Of a stretch of DNA of 64,000 nucleotides, positions 28,409 to 37,648 are shown piece by piece. Made by a program: the position numbers and the translations under genes. The notes beneath the pieces were generated by a model that searched no databases, was not told where the DNA came from, and saw nothing but the letters and a program-made list of their open reading frames with translations. Within the stretch, counting starts at the first letter, position 1, and every line of letters starts with the position of its first letter. Where the stretch lies: the NCBI GenBank assembly GCA_000824825.2, contig LM655194.1, positions 155,929 through 219,928 on the forward strand, read 5' to 3'. This stretch comes from Mesorhizobium sp. ORS 3324. GTDB taxonomy: Bacteria > Pseudomonadota > Alphaproteobacteria > Rhizobiales > Rhizobiaceae.

Positions 28409-29293
28409 ATGACCACCATCGCCTTCATCGGTCTCGGCAACATGGGCAATCCAATGGCCGCCAATTTGGTCAAGGCGGGCCACGCGGTGCTGGGTTTCGA
28501 TCTCGTTCCCGAGAACCTGACTGTTGCGAAAGAGCACGGCGTCACCGTCATGGCAAATGCCGTCGCCGCCGTGAAGGACGCCGACGTAGTGATCACTATG
28601 CTTCCCGCCGGCAAGCATGTGCTGTCGGTCTACGAAGACATCGCGCCGAAGGCCAAGCAAGGCGCGCTGCTCATCGATTCCTCGACCATCGATGTCGAAT
28701 CGGCCCGCAAGGCCCACGCGATTGCCGCAAAGCATGGTCTCCCGTCGATCGACGCGCCAGTTTCCGGCGGCACCGGGGGTGCTGCGGCTGGCACCCTGAC
28801 CTTCATGGCGGGCGGCTCGGACGAGGCGTTCGCCGCCGCCGAGCCGATCCTGAAGCCGATGGCCGGCCGCATCGTGCATTGCGGCGGCGACGGTGCCGGC
28901 CAGGCGGCCAAGATATGCAACAACATGATCCTCGGCATCTCGATGATCGGCGTCGCCGAAGCCTTCGTTCTCGCCGAGAAGCTCGGTCTCTCGCACCAGG
29001 CGCTGTTCGATGTCGCCTCCACCTCTTCGGGCCAGTGCTGGTCGCTCACCAGTTACTGCCCGGTGCCGGGCCCGGTTCCGGCATCGCCTGCCAACCGCGA
29101 CTACAAGCCGGGCTTTGCCGCAGCGCTGATGCTGAAGGACCTGAAACTGTCGCAGGAAGCCGCGCAAGGCGCCGGCGCGGTGACGCCTCTCGGCGCCGAG
29201 GCGACGCAGCTCTACGCGCTGTTCAATGCGCAGGGGAACGCCGGCGTCGATTTTTCCGGCATAATAAATTTTCTGCGCGGAAGCAAGGATTAA
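28409..29293 (+). CDS. mmsB: 3-hydroxyisobutyrate dehydrogenase
   Basis: 294-residue NAD-dependent beta-hydroxyacid dehydrogenase oxidising 3-hydroxyisobutyrate to methylmalonate semialdehyde in valine degradation. Rossmann motif FIGLGNMGNPMAANL at the N terminus, substrate loop DAPVSGGTGGAAAGTL near residue 115, catalytic Lys in GQAAKICNNM near residue 171, and a C-terminal YKPGFAAALMLKDL segment typical of MmsB. GGGAG lies 9 nt before the ATG. It follows the acyl-CoA dehydrogenase gene across the inserted four-helix-bundle unit. Confidence 0.93.
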   Translation: MTTIAFIGLGNMGNPMAANLVKAGHAVLGFDLVPENLTVAKEHGVTVMANAVAAVKDADVVITMLPAGKHVLSVYEDIAPKAKQGALLIDSSTIDVESARKAHAIAAKHGLPSIDAPVSGGTGGAAAGTLTFMAGGSDEAFAAAEPILKPMAGRIVHCGGDGAGQAAKICNNMILGISMIGVAEAFVLAEKLGLSHQALFDVASTSSGQCWSLTSYCPVPGPVPASPANRDYKPGFAAALMLKDLKLSQEAAQGAGAVTPLGAEATQLYALFNAQGNAGVDFSGIINFLRGSKD

Positions 29294-29379
29294 GCCGCTG
29301 CTTTCAAAAGGTTATTAGCGAATTTTTCCCGACAGAAAGCCGGCAAATTTAGATTTGCTTAAGGTCTCGATAACCCACC

Positions 29380-29541
29380 GGTAACGATGTGCCTTTAAAA
29401 CAGGATGCGAGGCGGACATCGCAACCGCCCGGCGCTCCGGATCAGGTCTCGCGTACCGGAGCCCGTAAGTTTCGCAAGTCTCTCGTAGCGAAGCGCCATG
29501 CGTATCTGGCAAAGCCGCGTTCCCGTCGGGACGCGGTTTTT
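29380..29541 (+). ncRNA. Candidate small RNA ending in a terminator
   Basis: The 270 bp after mmsB have no credible coding sequence but end in a hairpin (29515-29536) with a T-run, and contain further local complementarity (CTCCGGA...TCCGG-like pairing around 29434-29462). A free-standing terminator about 220 bp after the mmsB stop could instead simply end the mmsB transcript. No known RNA family was recognised. Confidence 0.25.
29515..29541 (+). terminator. Rho-independent terminator
   Basis: Arms CCGCGTTCCC and GGGACGCGG (one bulged T) form a strong stem, followed by TTTTTG. It ends the mmsB transcript or a small RNA located between mmsB and the repeat element. Confidence 0.8.
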
Positions 29542-29565
29542 GCGTTTTGAGGACGTCACCGACTT

Positions 29566-29748
29566 CGTCATTCCAGGGCGCAGCAGGAGCAAAAGCTCCG
29601 TCGCGAAGACCCTGGAATCCATGCCGTAACCTCGAACGGAGGGCGCAGCGGACCAGAATTCTGCACCGCCGAGACGCCTTCAAGTCACGGCATGGATCCT
29701 CGGGTCTGCGCTGCGTCGCTACGCTCCTTGCTCCGCCCCAAGATGACG
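29566..29748. repeat. Large dispersed inverted-repeat element, copy 2
   Basis: Same element as 24364-24543: CGTCAT at the left end, complementary ATGACG at the right, a shared central GCAGAATTCTGCAC palindrome at about 29654-29667, and a long near-identical right half. The left arm is more diverged than in copy 1. It sits between mmsB and the aminotransferase gene and is non-coding. Confidence 0.8.
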
Positions 29749-29764
29749 GAACTAGGATGCTCGC

Positions 29765-31144
29765 TTACCGCTTCCGCAGATCCGCCTCGGCAAGGTCGAG
29801 CGCCTTGGCGATGCGCTCGCAGGCCATGTCGATGATGTCGCGCGTCCAGATCAGCGGCGGCGAGAGGATCATCGTGTCGCCGGTGGCGCGCAGCATCATG
29901 CCCTGCGCGATCGCGTGGTCGCGGACGACGACCGCGGCGCTTCCCGACGGCAGGTAGCGCTCCTTGGTCGCCTTGTCCTTGACGATCTCGATCGCTCCCA
30001 TCAGGCCGATCGAGCGCACTTCGCCGACCAGCCTGTGGCCGGCGATGCGCTCCTGCAGCGCCTGCGCGAAATAGGGACCGGTGTCGGTCCTGACCCGGTC
30101 GACCAGGCCTTCCCGCTCGATGATCTCGAGGTTCTTCAGCGCCACCGCACAGGCCACCGGATGACCGGAATAGGTATAGCCGTGATAGAACTCGCCGCCC
30201 TTCTCGACCAACGTCTTGGCGACGCGGTCGCCGACGAGCAATGCTGACAGCGGCTGGTAGCCTGAGGTCAGTGCCTTGGCGGTGGTGATGGTGTCGGGCT
30301 GGACATCGAAGGTCTGCGCCGCGAACCATTCGCCGGTTCGGCCATAGCCGGTGATCACCTCGTCGAGCATCAGCAGCACATCGTATTTGCGGCAGATGCG
30401 CTGCACTTCCGGCCAATAGCTCATCGGCGGGATCTTCACCCCGCCCGCGCCCATCACCGGCTCGCCGATGAAGGCGGCGACCTTGTCGGCGCCGGCTTCG
30501 AGGATGGCGTCCTCGACCGCCTTTGCCGCGCGGATGCCGAAATCATGGTCGCTTTCACCGGGCAGCGCGAGCTCGTAGGCATAGGGCATCATCACATGGA
30601 CGATGTTGGGCACCGCGCCGCCGAGCTGCTTGTGCATCGGCTCCATGCCGCCGAGCGAGGTGCCGGCGATGGTCGAGCCGTGGTAGCCCATCTTGCGCGC
30701 AATGATGCGGTTCTTCTCGGGCTTGCCTTCGAGCGCCCAATAGTGGCGCACGAGCCTGAGCGCGGTGTCGTTGGCCTCCGAGCCGGACGAGCCGTAGAAG
30801 ACCTGGCTGACATGCTTCGGCGCAAGCTCCGCCAGCTTCTTCGATAGCAACACCGGCGTCGGCGTCGAGCATTTGAAGAAGGAGTTGTAGTAGGGCAGCT
30901 CCTTCATCTGCGCATAGGCAGCCTCCGCCAGCTCGTCGCGGCCATAGCCGACATTGACGCACCACAGGCCCGCCATGCCGTCGAGGATTTCCGCTCCTTC
31001 GGAATCGTAGATGAAGGGGCCGTCGGCGCGGGTGATGATGCGCGAGCCGATCTCGCGCAGTTCCTTGTGGTCGGTGAAGGGATGAAGATGATGCGCGGCG
31101 TCGATCTGCTGAAGCTGCTTCAGCGCATAGTTCTGATAGGTCAT
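29765..31144 (-). CDS. Class III (omega-amino acid:pyruvate-type) aminotransferase
   Basis: 459-residue PLP enzyme. Motifs: YGSSGSEANDTALRLVRHYW near residue 115 (phosphate cup), DEVITGYGRTGEWF near 258 (Asp to the pyridine N), and TTAKALTSGYQPLSALL with the Schiff-base Lys near residue 287. These fit the beta-alanine/omega-amino acid:pyruvate group; the amino donor is not determinable. It is a single gene, minus strand, with no pathway partners beside it. Confidence 0.88.
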   Translation of the reverse strand: MTYQNYALKQLQQIDAAHHLHPFTDHKELREIGSRIITRADGPFIYDSEGAEILDGMAGLWCVNVGYGRDELAEAAYAQMKELPYYNSFFKCSTPTPVLLSKKLAELAPKHVSQVFYGSSGSEANDTALRLVRHYWALEGKPEKNRIIARKMGYHGSTIAGTSLGGMEPMHKQLGGAVPNIVHVMMPYAYELALPGESDHDFGIRAAKAVEDAILEAGADKVAAFIGEPVMGAGGVKIPPMSYWPEVQRICRKYDVLLMLDEVITGYGRTGEWFAAQTFDVQPDTITTAKALTSGYQPLSALLVGDRVAKTLVEKGGEFYHGYTYSGHPVACAVALKNLEIIEREGLVDRVRTDTGPYFAQALQERIAGHRLVGEVRSIGLMGAIEIVKDKATKERYLPSGSAAVVVRDHAIAQGMMLRATGDTMILSPPLIWTRDIIDMACERIAKALDLAEADLRKR

Positions 31145-31196
31145 GGATTTGATCTTTCCTCTGGAATCAATCCGGCAGGAAGCCGGGGCGGATTCG

Positions 31197-31319
31197 TCAG
31201 AGGAAGCGAGGCGGCGAATAGCCGATGCGGGCGCACAGCCGCAAAAGCTCGGCGCGCAGTGTGCGCGGTGACGGCGTCACCGCGACCCCGAAGGCGCCAG
31301 ATGTGCTGAAGCGGATCAT
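31197..31319 (-). CDS. Possible 40-residue protein
   Basis: A short frame from ATG at 31319 to TGA at 31197 reads MIRFSTSGAF, then a basic Leu/Arg-rich stretch, ending IGYSPPRFL. Codon choice is coding-like (mostly G/C third positions), but there is no convincing ribosome site and no recognised family. It could be real, or chance in GC-rich intergenic DNA between the aminotransferase and the oligopeptidase. Confidence 0.25.
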   Translation of the reverse strand: MIRFSTSGAFGVAVTPSPRTLRAELLRLCARIGYSPPRFL

Positions 31320-31351
31320 GGCGACAGCTTATGCCGCCTGCCGTGTCGAAT

Positions 31352-33421
31352 TCAAGCCGCGCCTGCGAGCGCCCGCTGCAGAAAGACATAGCGCATCGCC
31401 GTCTGTGCCGCTTGCGGCCGCCGATCGCCGCGCCCGCCGTGACCGCCTTCGGTTTCCTCGAAGAACAGTGTCTTGCCGTGACCGGCTTCCTGCAGCCGCG
31501 CCGCCATCTTGCGCGCATGGCCGGGGTGGACGCGGTCGTCGGCGGTCGAGGTCATCAGCAGCACCGGGGGATAGGTGATATCGGCGGCGACATGCTGATA
31601 GGGCGAGTAGGCGCCGAGCCAGGCCGCGTCCTCCGGCTTCGATGGATCGCCATATTCGGCAATCCACGAGGCTCCCGGCGGCAGTTCGGTGTAGCGCAGC
31701 ATGTCGAGCAGCGGCACGTCGATGATGACCGCGCCGAACAGGTCAGGGCGCTGCGTCAGCGACACGCCGGTGAGCAGGCCGCCATTCGAGCCGCCCTGGA
31801 TGCCGAGTTGTGCCGCCGTGGTGATGCCGCGCCTGACCACATCCTCGGCTACAGCCGCGAAATCGTCGAAGGCTTTCTGGCGGTTGCCCTTGAGCGCGGC
31901 CTGGTGCCACGCAGGGCCGAACTCACCGCCGCCGCGGATATTCGCCTGCACATAGGCGTTGCCCTTGTCCAGCCACAGCCTGCCGCGGATACCGGCGTAG
32001 CCGGGCAGCAGCGGCACTTCGAAGCCGCCATAGCCATAGAGCAGCGCCGGCACCGGTCCTTTCTGGTCGCGCCGCCTGACCACGAAATACGGGATCATAG
32101 TGCCGTCCTTCGAGCGCGCCTCGAACTGCTCCGAAACGTAAGGCGAGGCGTCGAAGCGCGCCGGCTGTGCCTTCACGGTTTTGAGCGTTTCGCCATTGTC
32201 GTCCGACCAGACGATCGAGCTCGGCGTCAGGAAATCGGTGAAGGAGAAGGACACGCTCGCGCCGAAATGTTCGGCATGGCTGATGCCGACATTGCCGTTG
32301 TCCGGCAGGCCGACCGGCTTCAGCGACCAGCCATTCTCAGCTCGGTCGCAAACAACGACCTTGCCGCGCACATTGTCCATCAGGTTGATGAACAGCCGGT
32401 GTTGCGTCCTCGCGAGACCTGCAATGGAAACGCGATGCTCCGGCTCGAGCAGCGTCTCGATCGGTTCGAACGCACCGGTTTCGATCCACCGGTCGAAATC
32501 GACGGAATAGAGCCCGTCCGGCAGGCAGCGCGTGCCGTCGGGAGCCGTCCACGGGCTGCGCACGCCGAAAACGAGCTGCCCCTTGAAGATTGCCGTGTCG
32601 GCGGCGTCGTCGGGCAGCGGGATGCGTCGGTTCTCGCCTGAAGCCAGCCGCAGAAAACTGTGCGAGGTGAAGAAGTCGATCGTTTTGCCAAGCAGCACAT
32701 GCTTCTTGTCGCCGTCGAACTCCACGCCGCCGCCGACCGCAAGGTGATGCTTCTCGCCTTCGAAGATCGGCTCGGCGTCCTCGAGCTTTGTGCCGCGCCG
32801 CCAGAGCTTGATCACGCGCGGATAACCGGATTGGGTCTTGTCATCCTCCTCGAACGCCGCGGAGACGATCACCGTGTCCCTGTCCAGCCAGGAAAAGCCC
32901 GACTTCGAAGCGGGCGTCCGAAAACCGTCTTCGACGAAGGATTTCGTCGCGATGTCGAACTCGCGCATCTCGCTGGCGTCGCCGCCGTCCGGCGACATGG
33001 AAAGGAGGCAGCGATCGAAATCCGGATAGAGCCGGCTGGCGCCGCCGAACACCCATTTCACGCCTTCCTTGGCCGAGAGCCGATCGAAATCGATGATCGT
33101 CTCCCAATCCGGCTTTTCGGTCTTGTAGGAGGCGACCGGCGCGCGGCGCCAGAGGCCGAGGGCATTGGTCTTGTCCTGCCAGAAATTATAGACGTGGCCG
33201 GCAAGCGCCGCCCCGACAGGGATATTGTCTTCGGCCGTCATCAGGTCGAGCGCAATCTCGAATACCTGCTGGTAGGAAGGATCGCCCTGCAATTCGCGGA
33301 CGGTCACCGCATTCTGGCGATGAACCCACTCGTGCGCTTCCTTGCCGTTGCGGTCCTCCAGCCACAGGAAGGTATCCTCGGCCTCCAATTCGGGCTGGCT
33401 CTTGGTCATAGCGCTGGTCAT
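31352..33421 (-). CDS. Prolyl oligopeptidase family (S9A) serine peptidase
   Basis: 689-residue two-domain peptidase: an N-terminal seven-bladed propeller, then a C-terminal alpha/beta-hydrolase domain. The triad is visible: Ser in QGGSNGGLL, Asp in STADDRVHPGHA, His in EGGHGGRGD. The YGYGGFEVPLLPGY segment before the nucleophile is typical. The closely spaced second Met (33409) could be the start. There is no signal peptide, so it acts on short proline-containing peptides in the cytoplasm. It stands alone on the minus strand. Confidence 0.9.
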   Translation of the reverse strand: MTSAMTKSQPELEAEDTFLWLEDRNGKEAHEWVHRQNAVTVRELQGDPSYQQVFEIALDLMTAEDNIPVGAALAGHVYNFWQDKTNALGLWRRAPVASYKTEKPDWETIIDFDRLSAKEGVKWVFGGASRLYPDFDRCLLSMSPDGGDASEMREFDIATKSFVEDGFRTPASKSGFSWLDRDTVIVSAAFEEDDKTQSGYPRVIKLWRRGTKLEDAEPIFEGEKHHLAVGGGVEFDGDKKHVLLGKTIDFFTSHSFLRLASGENRRIPLPDDAADTAIFKGQLVFGVRSPWTAPDGTRCLPDGLYSVDFDRWIETGAFEPIETLLEPEHRVSIAGLARTQHRLFINLMDNVRGKVVVCDRAENGWSLKPVGLPDNGNVGISHAEHFGASVSFSFTDFLTPSSIVWSDDNGETLKTVKAQPARFDASPYVSEQFEARSKDGTMIPYFVVRRRDQKGPVPALLYGYGGFEVPLLPGYAGIRGRLWLDKGNAYVQANIRGGGEFGPAWHQAALKGNRQKAFDDFAAVAEDVVRRGITTAAQLGIQGGSNGGLLTGVSLTQRPDLFGAVIIDVPLLDMLRYTELPPGASWIAEYGDPSKPEDAAWLGAYSPYQHVAADITYPPVLLMTSTADDRVHPGHARKMAARLQEAGHGKTLFFEETEGGHGGRGDRRPQAAQTAMRYVFLQRALAGAA

Positions 33422-33529
33422 GCAGGTCTCCGGATCTGGCGGCCCTGCCTACATCGCGTTGGTCGCGCCAACATTCAAGGTCGATTCGCAGGCTTTTCGG
33501 CCTTGCACGATCCGCCGGCGAAAGACGAT

Positions 33530-33703
33530 CGTCATAGCCAACGCTGTAGCCGACCGCGCCCATCACCAGGGCGCCCAGACGAACGGTGTCGTGATCAAAG
33601 CCCGCAGCGAGATGGCGCAGCCGGCGATCGCCACCGCGCGGAAGATGACGATGGTCCGGCCGCCGAAACGCTCGGTCATCGGCCGGAGCGGGATCTGCAG
33701 CAT
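33530..33703 (-). pseudogene. MFS-transporter-like remnant
   Basis: A 46-residue frame from 33703 reads MLQIPLRPMTERFGGRTIVIF and runs on to PFVWAPW, then stops at 33563; one inserted base would continue it as LVMGAVGYSVGYDD. The MTERFGGRTIVI stretch resembles the loop 2-3 motif of major-facilitator transporters, flanked by one hydrophobic segment. Only this fragment remains between the oligopeptidase and the phospholipase D-like gene. Confidence 0.4.
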
Positions 33704-33719
33704 TTAGCCGAAAGACTAT

Positions 33720-35627
33720 TTACGGAAAATATCGGGCGATCGCCCCCTTCGTGCCGTCGGCATAAGGTTTGAGCCACTGATCGTCGACGAAAATTCCGTC
33801 GTCGTCCGAGGGACCTTTCCCGATTGTCCGGCGCCAGGCACGGAATTTGTAGTGATCGAACACGTCGAGCATGTGTACCGCGTAGGCTGCTGCAAACGTT
33901 TTGTCGCCCTCCACGATCACCAGATTCTCGTCGTTCTCGTAGGAAGCCTTGTAGCCGAGGTTGTGGCTGCCGGTGATCACGGTGGCATTATCTGCCATCG
34001 GATCGATGATCACGATCTTGTCGTGCACGATGGCGTGGCCGACAGTCAGCACTTCCGCCTGAAAATCTCTGGCAATCGAGGCAGCTGTCAGGTTGGCCGC
34101 CCTGACAATCGAGACGTTCGGCGCCTCCCGGACTTTTTCGGGATACACGAAGGGCGACTTGCCGTCCTTGTTCGATTTGTGGGTGACCGGATCTTTGGTG
34201 GGGGCAACGTAATTGGGCATGGCGGTTTCGTCGCTGATCGCGCCTTGAACGATCAACTTTGGATTGGCCTTCGCCGCCGCGACCGCTTGGTCGATGATCG
34301 AATTCTCGCCAGCCAGCGAGGGATTGAACACCAGGAACAGCACGCAGTCTTTCGCCGCCTGGATGCGGGCGAAAACGTCCTCCAGGTCCACCGGACGCAC
34401 CGAGATGTCCTTTTTATTGCGCTGGGGATCGTTCGGCGAAAACCATATTGTCATGCCGTCAAGCGGCGCCGAGGCGCCGTTCAGCGGATTCGGCCTGTGG
34501 TTTTGCGTCCTGAACGGCACCCCTTGCGTTTGCTCGACATGGCCGGGCGCGCCTTCGTTGGCCGGCGGCGGGAAAACATCCGACTTCATACGCTCCCAAT
34601 AGGCGTTGAATACCTCTGCCATAGCCGGATCGTCGCGCACGAAGGCATTGTTGGACTGGCCGCAGATGCCGGTTGACGTCCAATTGGTGCTGCCAGTCAT
34701 TACAGCCTGTGGCTTGCCCTGGGCATCACGATAGACGGCGAACTTGTTATGGCCGATATGGTTGTTGTTAAACAGGCGATCCGTCAGCATGACGCCCGCG
34801 TCGCGCAGGCGCTGCCTGAACGGCGCGTTGCCGGCATCCCAAAGCTTGGTCTGATCATCCTTTGCCGAATTGGACAGGATTACTTCGACAAGCTCCTTGG
34901 CGTCGATGATCGCATCGCAAAGCTCCTCGTCGCCAAGTTCGTAAAGGGCAAGCCTGACCGTGCCGCCGTCGGCTTTGGCCCGTTTCATCAGGCTGACGAG
35001 CACGTCGGGCACGTCGCCATGCAGATAGGCCCGTATCTTGCTGCCCGGGCGCTGAAGCTCGGCCGCGATCTTGTCGCGCTGTCCGACCTTGATGCCGGCC
35101 TCCGCAAGCGCGTGTGACATCCATTGCGTGGAGAGCACACCGTTGGTGAAGGCGACCCGCGCCTTGCCGAACATCTGCCCCAGGAAGATCGGCGGGCTGA
35201 CGGCACCTTTGCCGAGATAGCCGAGCGGCCGCGGCACGCCCGTATAAGCCGGCTTGCCGTCCACGATTTGGTCCGGCCGCACCGGCACCGGGTCGAGACC
35301 CGCCCTCATGTCGCCGACCGGTCGCACGCGGTAGGCGATCGTCTCACCCTCTGGCCTTAGATCGAGGCTATCGCGGCGCCGGCGTACCGTAAGATCGCGC
35401 CAGAAGGTCTTCTGCACCGGCCATACGCCGGTGTCCTGGGGAATCCATCTTGGGTTGTGTTGTCCCTTAAATGGCACCCAAGACGCCAGGCAACGCTCTT
35501 CGCCGGTATCCGGATAGATGCGGACGATCTCGAAGCCAAGGCAGCCCGGGATCATCCCGTCAATATCCCATGCGACGAACGCGACCTCATTGTTGGTCGC
35601 CGCGCGCACCCTGATGACGTCAGGCAT
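33720..35627 (-). CDS. Phospholipase D-like domain protein
   Basis: 635-residue protein with two PLD half-sites. The second is canonical: HDKIVIIDP, H535-x-K537-x4-D542, then GSHNLGYKAS. The first, HNKFAVYRDAQG (His293, Lys295, Asp301), has one extra residue before the Asp, followed by GSTNWTSTG. The N-terminal 150 residues hold beta-rich sequence with a KGQHNPRWIPQDTGVWPVQKTFWRD segment of unknown use. No signal peptide is visible. It could be a nuclease or phospholipase; PLD proteins in this size range also occur in defence and effector contexts, but no partner genes support that here. Confidence 0.8.
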   Translation of the reverse strand: MPDVIRVRAATNNEVAFVAWDIDGMIPGCLGFEIVRIYPDTGEERCLASWVPFKGQHNPRWIPQDTGVWPVQKTFWRDLTVRRRRDSLDLRPEGETIAYRVRPVGDMRAGLDPVPVRPDQIVDGKPAYTGVPRPLGYLGKGAVSPPIFLGQMFGKARVAFTNGVLSTQWMSHALAEAGIKVGQRDKIAAELQRPGSKIRAYLHGDVPDVLVSLMKRAKADGGTVRLALYELGDEELCDAIIDAKELVEVILSNSAKDDQTKLWDAGNAPFRQRLRDAGVMLTDRLFNNNHIGHNKFAVYRDAQGKPQAVMTGSTNWTSTGICGQSNNAFVRDDPAMAEVFNAYWERMKSDVFPPPANEGAPGHVEQTQGVPFRTQNHRPNPLNGASAPLDGMTIWFSPNDPQRNKKDISVRPVDLEDVFARIQAAKDCVLFLVFNPSLAGENSIIDQAVAAAKANPKLIVQGAISDETAMPNYVAPTKDPVTHKSNKDGKSPFVYPEKVREAPNVSIVRAANLTAASIARDFQAEVLTVGHAIVHDKIVIIDPMADNATVITGSHNLGYKASYENDENLVIVEGDKTFAAAYAVHMLDVFDHYKFRAWRRTIGKGPSDDDGIFVDDQWLKPYADGTKGAIARYFP

Positions 35628-35829
35628 CGTTACCCCCTCTGATGCTCAGTGTACAAGTATAGTAGAAGTAAAAGACAGAACTGTAACACGCTTCACATTG
35701 CAGCGCCGACAGCACCCGCTGCCGTTCGGTCATGTCGCTTCCCTCGCCCTAGTGGTCGCCGCCTCCTCACCGGCAACCTTGCCGCCGGTCCATTATGCCC
35801 GCCACTTTCGCATCCTCACGAGGCTTCTC

Positions 35830-37407
35830 ATGACCGCCGCCCTCCATCCTGCCCAACCGGCTTTGGCAACCGACCGCGCCCGCCGCGGCGGGCGCGCGGG
35901 AAAGCGCGCCGGCGGATCGGTCGCCTTCGAGCAGCCGCCTTTCCGGCAGCTTAAGAACCCGCTGACCCCGACGAAGCTGGTCTCCGACGACGAGCTGGAA
36001 TCGATCCACCTCGCCTCGTTGCGGGTGCTGAAAGAGATCGGCGTCGACGTGCTGCATGAAGAAGCCCGCCGCATCATGAAGGCGCATGGCGCGGACGTCA
36101 GCGAAGGCAGCGAGCGCGTGCGATTCGATAGCGACATGATCCTCGAGCTCGTCGCGCATTGCCCGCCGGAATTCACGCTTCATGCCCGCAATCCGGCGCA
36201 CAATCTGCGCTTCGGCGGCAACAACCTCATCCTGTCGATGATGGCCTCGGCGCCCAATTGCTCCGATCTCGATCGCGGGCGGCGGCCCGGCAACCAGGCC
36301 GACTACCGCAACTTCCTGCGTCTGGCGCAGATGCACAACATCCTGCAGTGCACCGGCGGCTATCCGGTCGAGCCGATCGACATCCATCCGTCGGTCCGGC
36401 ACCTAGAATGCATCCGCGACCTCGCCACGCTGACCGACAAGGTCTTCCACATCTATTCGCTCGGCAAGGAGCGCAATGTCGACGGCATCGAGATCGCCCG
36501 CATCGCGCGCGGGGTCAGCCGCGAGCAGCTCATGGAGGAGCCGTCGGTCTTCACCATCATCAACACCAACTCGCCGCTCAAGCTCGACGTGCCGATGATG
36601 GAAGGCATCATCCAGATGGCAAGCATGGGCCAGGCGGTGATCGTCACGCCGTTCACGCTGTCCGGCGCCATGGCGCCGGTCACCGTCGCCGGCGCGCTGG
36701 TGCAGCAGAACGCCGAGGCGCTTTCCGGAATCGCCTTCGCGCAGATGGTGAAGAAGGGCGCGCCGGTCGGCTATGGCGGCTTCACCTCGAATGTCGACAT
36801 GAAGTCGGGCGCGCCGGCCTTCGGCACGCCCGAATACATGAAGGCGCAGCTCGTTGGCGGTCAGCTCGCCCGCCGCTATCAAATTCCCTACCGCACCTCC
36901 AACACCTGCGCCGCCAACACGGTCGACGCGCAGGCCGCCTATGAGAGCGTCTTCTCGCTCTGGGGCGCCATCCAGGGCGGCGGCAATCTGATGATGCACG
37001 GCGCCGGCTGGCTGGAAGGCGGCCTGCGCTGCTCCTACGAAAAGACCATCCTCGACATCGACCTGTTGCAGATGGTGGCCGAGTTCCTCACCCCCCTCGA
37101 CCTCTCTGAGGATGCGCTGGGCTTCGACGCTATCCAGTCGGTAGGCCCGGGCGGCCATTTCTTCGGTACCCAGCACACGCAGGAACGCTACAAGACCGCC
37201 TTCTACTCGCCGATCGTCTCCGACTGGCGCAACTTCGAGACCTGGACCGAAGCCGGCTCGCCGACGGCGCTGGAGCGCACCAACAAGGTGTGGAAGGAGC
37301 GTCTGGCCGCCTACGAAGAACCCTATATGGACCCGGCGATCCGCGAAGAGCTCAACGATTTCGTCGAGAAGCGCCGTGCCGAAGGCGGCGCGCCGACCGA
37401 TTTTTGA
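35830..37407 (+). CDS. MttB-family methyltransferase 1 (non-pyrrolysine; glycine-betaine type)
   Basis: 525-residue TIM-barrel methyltransferase of the trimethylamine methyltransferase superfamily, with no in-frame amber codon, so a non-pyrrolysine member like glycine-betaine methyltransferase MtgB. Family segments: SLRVLKEIGVDVLHEEARRI near residue 64, VTPFTLSGAMAPVTVAGAL near 275, and the GAGWLEGGLRCSYEK C-terminal block. It should move a methyl group from a quaternary amine to a corrinoid protein. The N terminus carries an Arg/Gly-rich stretch (ARRGGRAGKRAGG). The start at 35830 follows a short spacer; the longer upstream frame is antisense to the PLD gene. It leads directly into the dimethylglycine-dehydrogenase-like gene, which suggests glycine betaine as substrate. 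Confidence 0.85.
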   Translation: MTAALHPAQPALATDRARRGGRAGKRAGGSVAFEQPPFRQLKNPLTPTKLVSDDELESIHLASLRVLKEIGVDVLHEEARRIMKAHGADVSEGSERVRFDSDMILELVAHCPPEFTLHARNPAHNLRFGGNNLILSMMASAPNCSDLDRGRRPGNQADYRNFLRLAQMHNILQCTGGYPVEPIDIHPSVRHLECIRDLATLTDKVFHIYSLGKERNVDGIEIARIARGVSREQLMEEPSVFTIINTNSPLKLDVPMMEGIIQMASMGQAVIVTPFTLSGAMAPVTVAGALVQQNAEALSGIAFAQMVKKGAPVGYGGFTSNVDMKSGAPAFGTPEYMKAQLVGGQLARRYQIPYRTSNTCAANTVDAQAAYESVFSLWGAIQGGGNLMMHGAGWLEGGLRCSYEKTILDIDLLQMVAEFLTPLDLSEDALGFDAIQSVGPGGHFFGTQHTQERYKTAFYSPIVSDWRNFETWTEAGSPTALERTNKVWKERLAAYEEPYMDPAIREELNDFVEKRRAEGGAPTDF

Positions 37408-37413
37408 TCATCC

Positions 37414-37431
37414 AATTGGTCTGAATTGGTC
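37414..37431. promoter_or_regulatory. Direct-repeat element AATTGGTC-TG-AATTGGTC
   Basis: Two identical octamers with 10-bp spacing lie just after the MttB1 stop, in the leader of the dimethylglycine-dehydrogenase-like gene. A near copy (ATTTGGCC-TG-AATTGGCT) stands at 52703-52720, immediately upstream of the second mttB-family gene. Possibly an operator shared by the two loci. Confidence 0.35.
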
Positions 37432-37440
37432 CGATGAACA

Positions 37441-37505
37441 GTCGACCCCCACTCCGTCGAGCTTGGCACGACACCTCTCCTCCGATCGACGGGGGTGAGG
37501 AAAGG
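37441..37505. repeat. Degenerate palindromic intergenic repeat
   Basis: CCCCCACTCCGTCGAGCTT...CACCTCTCC...GACGGGGGTGAGG resembles, from memory, a common rhizobial intergenic repeat and pairs CCCCC with GGGGG across about 45 nt. The rest of the 241-bp gap before 37649 shows nothing else convincing. Confidence 0.3.
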
Positions 37506-37648
37506 CGCGAGCTTATGCCGGCTGGCGCCCTTCCCATCCTTGCCGCCCTTGATGGGAGGCTGGCTGAAAACATCGCTGTGTCCGATCTCCGCCTTGTTTT
37601 CACACCCCGCTCACTCGATTCAGTCTCTACAAAAACGGACCTATCTTC

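Noticed and set aside
31141..31518. A 125-codon minus-strand frame overlapping the end of the oligopeptidase gene.
   Set aside because: It is a shadow frame of the S9 peptidase C terminus with Arg-rich low-complexity sequence; only the separate 40-codon frame at 31197-31319 merits a note.
35518..35829. An extended 5' end of the first mttB-family gene starting at 35518.
   Set aside because: It would run antisense through the 5' end of the PLD gene and adds no family sequence; the ATG at 35830 fits.
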